A stretch of 64,000 nucleotides of DNA from Molanna angustata (taxonomy: Eukaryota; Arthropoda; Insecta; Trichoptera; Molannidae): positions 18,771,734 through 18,835,733 of the forward strand of contig OY754968.1 of NCBI GenBank assembly GCA_963576475.1, written 5' to 3'. The notes under the pieces are model-generated. The model had not been told where the DNA came from and did no database searches. It saw nothing but the letters and a program-made list of their open reading frames with translations. Both the position numbers and the translations under genes were made by a program. Positions 59,148 to 64,000 of this stretch are shown here, piece by piece (the stretch's first letter is position 1; each line of letters begins with the position of its first letter).

Positions 59148-59445
59148 AATTCAAAATTCTGAGTATAAACGTTTTGTAGGCCTATAACTATCTATATTTT
59201 CTGAAATTTTGGCCTCTGTAAATTGAGCAGAACAAAAGTTATAAGGGACGGACGGACACATAGACACACACAGACACATAGACACACACAGACACATAGA
59301 CACACACAGACACATAGACACACACAGACACACTAAATATTCTACTCCGAATTCTGAGTAAATCCATATATGGAACATAATATATGCTGCGAAACCTCTG
59401 TTGTTTTTTTTTTTACTTCAAACGTAACTTGAAATTTGAAACGTA
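59148..59445 (-). repeat. Helitron fragment, minus orientation
   Basis: The reverse orientation of the same element (gaattctgagtaaatccata, gctgcgaaacctct). It contains an 18-base-period microsatellite (acatagacacacacagac) repeated about four times at 59257-59334. With the preceding copy it forms a long inverted repeat. Confidence 0.75.
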
Positions 59446-59646
59446 AAAAAAAATATCTCGAATTCATGATAAATTAAAAATGAGCATAAGTACACTACAA
59501 TGAGTTTACTAAGATAGAGAGAATAATTTAATGTAAATTTTACATTATAGTTTATAACACATACCTATAGTTTATATCATTCAAACATAATATAGGTATA
59601 AACCGTAAAATATAATATAAAATATAATAAAACAAATACAGTATTT

Positions 59647-59803
59647 TCAAATTTTTTCTAGATTTTTCCAGAATTTTATCCTATCCTCGAAGGGGTCAGT
59701 ACCTAATTGGAGATCATCTGTTATATCCAGGAAATACAATTTATTTTCAGTTACTGGTTTCCATAGAGTTGGTATTTTGTCAGTAATTTCTGGAGTTGGG
59801 TTA
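59647..59803 (-). CDS. Esterase 2 exon 3
   Basis: Acceptor TTTTACAG|T completes a Ser codon. The exon encodes NPTPEITDKIPTLWKPV and ends KFWKNLEKI before the TGA at 59647-59649. It has no ATG. Confidence 0.9.
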
Positions 59804-62800
59804 CTGTAAAATGGTTAAAAAAATATATTTAGTTGTTTGTTTTATTATTCTGAACCATAAAACATAATGAGAATAATATAGTGTAGGTAGGATACATAAT
59901 ATGTAGTGTAGATACAAAAGGTTATTGTAGGTATAAAAATGTTACAATAATAACTCACCTATATTTTGCAAAGTTGGTCCACATTTCCGTCATACGTTCT
60001 CTAACTAAAATATCATTTTCATTTGGTTTTACTTCTTTGTCTTTAGAAACATGTGTCCAATTTATACCAAACAAATAACTCAAGTCATCTCCGTGACAAG
60101 CTCCAGTATATGTGAATGGAGTAAAATACTTAAGTAAGTTTAAATTTCCTGTGTACGAAAATCTATAATAGTATATTTCTTTTAGGAATTTGGCGGAACT
60201 ATTAATAGAAAAATTAATATCATTGACGAAGTGAAAATCTGACAACAAATCGTAGAATTTATCCCAAACAAATGTATTACTAGAAAAGTAATAATTTTTA
60301 ATTTTATTTGCAACTTCTATTTTTTGTTCTGAACTTAGACTTTTAAATATGTACTTTGGTATGTATTGCTGGAAATCTATTGATGATTGTAAGTCTGAAT
60401 TCTCTCTCATCTTCAACATTTCTGGTTTCAATAGTAACGCAAATACACCTTCGTTACTTGTGTATCCATAAATAGTAGGAACTTTACTAAAATTTCCAGA
60501 CTCGATTAGTTGTAGTGGATTATCAGTAATAAATGCATCTTCTGCTTTGTGCTTTTCTATGACCGGACTGAAAGTTGTCAACGAATCTTCGTAATAGTAC
60601 ATTTCTACGGAACTGGCAACTGAATACAATTTTTCGACGGGCACATCAAGTAGAAACTTGTGCAACTCTTGTTTGTCATCATCACCTTCGAAACCTAGTA
60701 ATCTTCCTAATTTGAAAGAAAATCCTTCCGGATCATACTTGACTGACCAATTATTTAAAGACGATCCCGATTGGATGATTGCTTTATGGAATAACCCTTT
60801 TGCCGTTTTTGACAAAAGCATGAAATGACACGAAGCACCCCCAGCACTTTCACCAAAAATTGTAATATTTTTAGGGTTTCCTCCAAAATTAATGATATTT
60901 TTGTTCACCCATTTGAGAGCCACTACTTGGTCTTTTAAACCCATATTTCCAGGTATTTCAGGAATGTTAAGGCATAAAAATCCCAGGGGGCCGAGTCGAT
61001 AATTGAAGGTCACAAGAATAACATCTTTTTGAATCAAAAAGTCTGGCCCGTATATATCGGGGTTTCCAGATTCTGAAACAAACCCCCCTCCATGAATCCA
61101 GAACATGACAGGCAGATGTTGTTCATTAGAATTTGTTGAAGGAACATAAACATTAAGATAAAGGCAATCTTCTTTTCCTGAATAATTATAGTTTGTGTGG
61201 ATATCCATTTGGGCGCAAGTATTTCCAAGATGTGTTGCATCTCTTACTCCAGACCATCCTTCAGCGGGTACGGGATTCTGAAAACATAATTTTGTGTAAA
61301 AAACATAGGTTGATATGTATCATAATAGACCTAGTTATATTGTGGTCTATTTATATATTATTTGGCTTCGATTTCCGGTGAAGACACAGTTTTTAATTAT
61401 TAAACTCAGATTTTTATATCATGAAATTCTTTATGTAAGTTGTAAAAAATATGCATCTTGCTTGTTCAACTAAATTTTTCAATTAATTATAATTATTCAA
61501 TTAATTATGATTTGTTTTCTATACATAAATTCAATTTATATTTCAACTCGTTTATTTAGGTACTTGTTTAATTAATTTGTTGTTCACTTTAGTTATAATT
61601 ATTTTATTTGTTTATATTTTTGTACCAATTATTATGTAGGCAGGTTTGTAATACTTCACGTAAAAATTCGTAATTGGAATGCATTTATATTTAAAAGATT
61701 ATCTGCACAATGTTATGTAATATATTCTGTGAATTTACCAACGATTAAAAAAAATAATTTACAGTCTCCAGACTGAGATTACAAATTTAATATCATGAGT
61801 CTCAATAATGTGGCAACTTGTGATTGGGTGTGAGATAATCGCTGAAGATCGACCGGAGTGGAGGAAGAAATATAGTTACCGGAAAACAATTTGAGCTCGT
61901 CACGTGAGTACGCAGATCGCAAATTTGTGTATTTTTGTTTGGTTGGTATATGTGCAAGCCGCCGCCCTCCACGGCGAAAAGGCTCGAGAAGTTTGACGGC
62001 ATCTACACATCTACACGCTTTGCTTCCAACCAATCGCCAAGGTTGAAACTAAATAAGAAGATGAGGATGTGTAAGTTATCGTTACAAATAATACTTTGCT
62101 TCTCTAGCTCGAAATAATACTTTGCTCCCAACCAATCCCCAAGGTTGAAACTAAATAAGAAGATGAGGATGTGTAAGTTATCGATACAAATAATACTTTG
62201 CTTCCAACCAATCCCCAAGGTTGAAACTAAATAAGAAGATGAGGATGTGTAAGTTATCGTTACAAATAATACTTTGCTTCTCTAGCTCGAAATAATACTT
62301 TGCTTCTTACCAATCCCCAAGGTTGAAACTAAATACGAAGATGAGGATGTGTAAGTTATCTTTACAAATATGTAATACTTTGCTTCTCTAGCTCGAAATA
62401 ATACTTTGCTTCCAACCAATCCCCAAGGTTGAAACTAAATAAGAAGATGAGGATGTGTAAGTTATCGTTACAAATAATACTTTGCTTCCAACCAATCCCC
62501 AAGGTTGAAACTAAATAAGAAGATGAGGATGTGTAAGTTATCGTTACAAATAATACTTTGCTTCCAACCAATCCCCAAGGTTGAAACTAAATAAGAAGAT
62601 GAGGATGTGTAAGTTATCGTTACAAATAATACTTTGCTTCTCTAGCTCGAAATAATACTTTGCTTCTTACCAATCCCCAAGGTTGAAACTAAATACGAAG
62701 ATGAGGATGTGTAAGTTATCTTTACAAATATGTAATACGTTGCTTCTCTAGCTCGAAATAATACTTTGCTTCCAACCAATCCCCAAGGTTGAAACTAAAT

Positions 62801-63471
62801 AATAAGATGAGGATGTGTAAGTTATCGTTACAAATAATACTTTTATTATGCGTAATGAGATGCAAAAACTATGGTTATACATTAAATATATAAATTATGC
62901 TTTGTTTAGGGAAAGTATTAGGATGTATATTCATATACTTGATGCATGGACATTCATTCTATATAAAAAATAATAAAAATATTTTGGGTCGTATTTGGGA
63001 GTTATTAAGCAAAAAGTTGGGCAAAATCCCGTAGGTACTGCAAAAATACTGCTCACAAAACTCAACTTTTTCAATTTTTTTTTCTCAAATAACTCCCGTA
63101 AATTAAACACGTAAACCTTTAGCAATATTTAAATAGTTCTTTTAAATATTTAAAATTAAAAAATTCTTTTCTAGATTGCAAACCCCTCCCAACGCTACGT
63201 AGTGCGCTTCTTCGGAAGAGTAAAATGGACCCAAATCCTAATAGCTGGCGTCCCCTACGTAGACATGTTAAAAAAAAAAAAAAAAAAATTAAAATAGATT
63301 TTTTTATGAATATCAAAATAATTTAAGTTTATTTACCCGAAATTTCAAGTCTCCAATTGGAGGTTTGGCGTAAGGAATTCCCAAAAAGGCTTTATAAGCA
63401 ATTTCATCTTTTGTTTTGACAATCTTTCCCTCGACGATTCCTTGAGAAATTTTCACTTGCACTTTAGACAT
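59647..63471 (-). CDS. Carboxylesterase (type B), probably intracellular; three exons
   Basis: Exons are 63471-63337, 61277-59959 and 59803-59647, with GT/AG introns in phases 0 and 2, giving 1611 bases and 536 residues. The chosen ATG (63471, MSKVQVKISQGIVEGK) places the conserved start of the fold at residue 1, so there is no signal peptide. The open frame further upstream is AT-rich and not signal-like. Motifs are FLGIPYAKPPIGDLKFR, EDCLYLNVYVP, FWIHGGGF, FGESAGG (Ser about 189), GYTSNEGVF (Glu) and ACHGDDLSYLF (His). The complete triad implies an active alpha/beta-hydrolase. Intron positions and phases are the same as in the neighbouring esterase, supporting tandem duplication. Intron 1 (2059 bases) holds a minisatellite. 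Confidence 0.93.
59959..61277 (-). CDS. Esterase 2 exon 2
   Basis: It runs from acceptor TTTTCAG|AATCCC to donor TATAG|GTGAGT, 1319 bases. It carries the catalytic triad and ends NFAKY, as in esterase 1 (NFAKF). Confidence 0.93.
61755..61835 (+). repeat. SINE family B body fragment (esterase 2 intron 1)
   Basis: acagtctccagactgagatt and aatgtggcaacttgtgattg match the family-B body. The tRNA-like head is absent. Confidence 0.55.
62022..62842. repeat. Minisatellite with higher-order structure in esterase 2 intron 1
   Basis: Nine copies of a roughly 76-base unit (caaccaatccccaaggttga ... gatgaggatgtgtaagttat). Some copies are extended by a 26-base module (ttctctagctcgaaataata). The pattern of extended and plain units at 62200-62407 is repeated at 62560-62767, with the same point differences (acgaagatgag, tatctttacaaatatg). 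A block of several units was therefore duplicated after the first array had formed. Confidence 0.92.
62843..63336. other. Remainder of esterase 2 intron 1
   Basis: AT-rich, with an 18-base A run near 63270. Nothing else recognised. Confidence 0.5.
63337..63471 (-). CDS. Esterase 2 exon 1
   Basis: It runs from the ATG at 63471 to donor TTTCGG|GTAAAT, 45 codons in phase 0, ending at the same protein position as exon 1 of esterase 1. Confidence 0.88.
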
Positions 63472-63726
63472 ATAGGTATTCTTTTTAATAATATTCTTTT
63501 GCACAATAAAAAAAGTGTGCGTGTTCAAAATTATCTTTATGTAATCGATCAAAACACAAATTGATTTGATATGATAAATGTAGGTATTAATATTTTTAAT
63601 AATCATCTAGAAAATATATACCTACCAACGTCAAGTTAATGTAGGTAGATCATAGGTTAGTCAATACAGGGCCAAATTTAAGATTTTCAGCGCCTAGAAA
63701 CCTTGATCAATATTGTAAAATTTGCC
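63472..63726. other. Upstream of esterase 2
   Basis: This is the expected promoter and 5' UTR. No certain core promoter element was found. Confidence 0.35.
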
Positions 63727-63930
63727 GACCGTCAAAAATTGGTAATCCATTTGGCTTCAATGCTGAGGGTCCTGGGTTCGATCCCCAACAGAGGAGAAAT
63801 TTATTTAAATTCATTTCTCATCCACATGTTTCTTTTCTGCGCTGGAATCACTGGTTAGTTGGAAGAAATTTCCATATGGAAATAAACTCGCCAATTGCAC
63901 AGGGAGCTAGGAGGAGTTTATTATCTATAT
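63727..63930 (+). repeat. SINE family A, complete copy
   Basis: The head starts gccgaccgtcaaaaattggt (A box decayed) with B box gggttcgatccccaac. The body has gcgctggaatcactggttag and aataaactcgccaattgcac, and the end is ggagtttattatc. Confidence 0.8.
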
Positions 63931-63934
63931 CTAT

Positions 63935-64000
63935 ATTATAAATTTGAATGTTTGTATGTATCTATGTATCTATGTATGTGTTGAATGCGCTCCTAAACCG
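63935..64000 (+). repeat. Partial dispersed repeat at window edge
   Basis: tatctatattataaatttga and repeats of tatgtatc precede gaatgcgctcctaaaccg. It looks like the start of a repeat that continues outside the window. Confidence 0.4.

Noticed and set aside
62022..62842. CRISPR-like array
   Set aside because: Units are contiguous, nearly identical and about 76-102 bases, without unique spacers; it is a minisatellite in a eukaryotic intron.

Overview
The window looks like a piece of an insect chromosome, AT-rich and packed with transposable elements. Three intron-containing host genes are recognisable, all on the minus strand: a LIV-1-type ZIP zinc transporter (four exons, 23704-29480) and two carboxylesterases (three exons each, 51915-54629 and 59647-63471). 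R1-clade, I-clade, RTE-like, L2-like and jockey-like LINEs, BEL/Pao retrotransposons, tRNA-derived SINEs and frequent TAGGTACCTA-type AT-rich spacers all fit an arthropod, most likely an insect. The order (for example Lepidoptera or Hemiptera) cannot be settled from the sequence alone.

Layout. 1-3967 is the 3' part of a BEL/Pao element with its 3' LTR. 4727-16600 holds LINE remnants on both strands and a DDE-transposase remnant. 17072-22828 is an essentially full-length but mutated I-clade LINE with a 10-bp target duplication and a poly(A) tail. 23704-29480 is the ZIP gene, with SINEs in its introns. 30085-37778 is a nest of elements: an L2-like LINE interrupted by another LINE, a foldback MITE interrupted by a non-autonomous Helitron, and an RTE-like LINE whose target duplication is itself interrupted by a hAT-type MITE. 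38624-47085 is a second, GC-rich BEL/Pao element, cut in two by a LINE insertion and then rearranged by an inversion, so its integrase and 3' LTR now lie head-to-head with its 5' LTR. 47086-51040 is a cluster of about four Helitron copies inserted into one another. The rest contains the two esterase genes, separated by about 5 kb of repeats that include a 210-bp TA tract and a palindromic Helitron pair. The first intron of the second esterase holds a 0.8-kb minisatellite.

How the genes relate. The ZIP protein would import zinc across a membrane. The esterases are a same-strand tandem pair from one family, each with an intact catalytic triad. The upstream copy (59647-63471) has no signal peptide and is probably intracellular. 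The downstream copy (51915-54629) has a hydrophobic N-terminus and is probably secreted or membrane-routed. All other coding regions belong to mobile elements. I saw no rRNA gene, functional tRNA gene, CRISPR array or bacterial-type operon. The most unusual structures are the self-nested Helitron cluster, the inverted BEL/Pao element, and two SINE families, one with a paralogous empty site inside the window.
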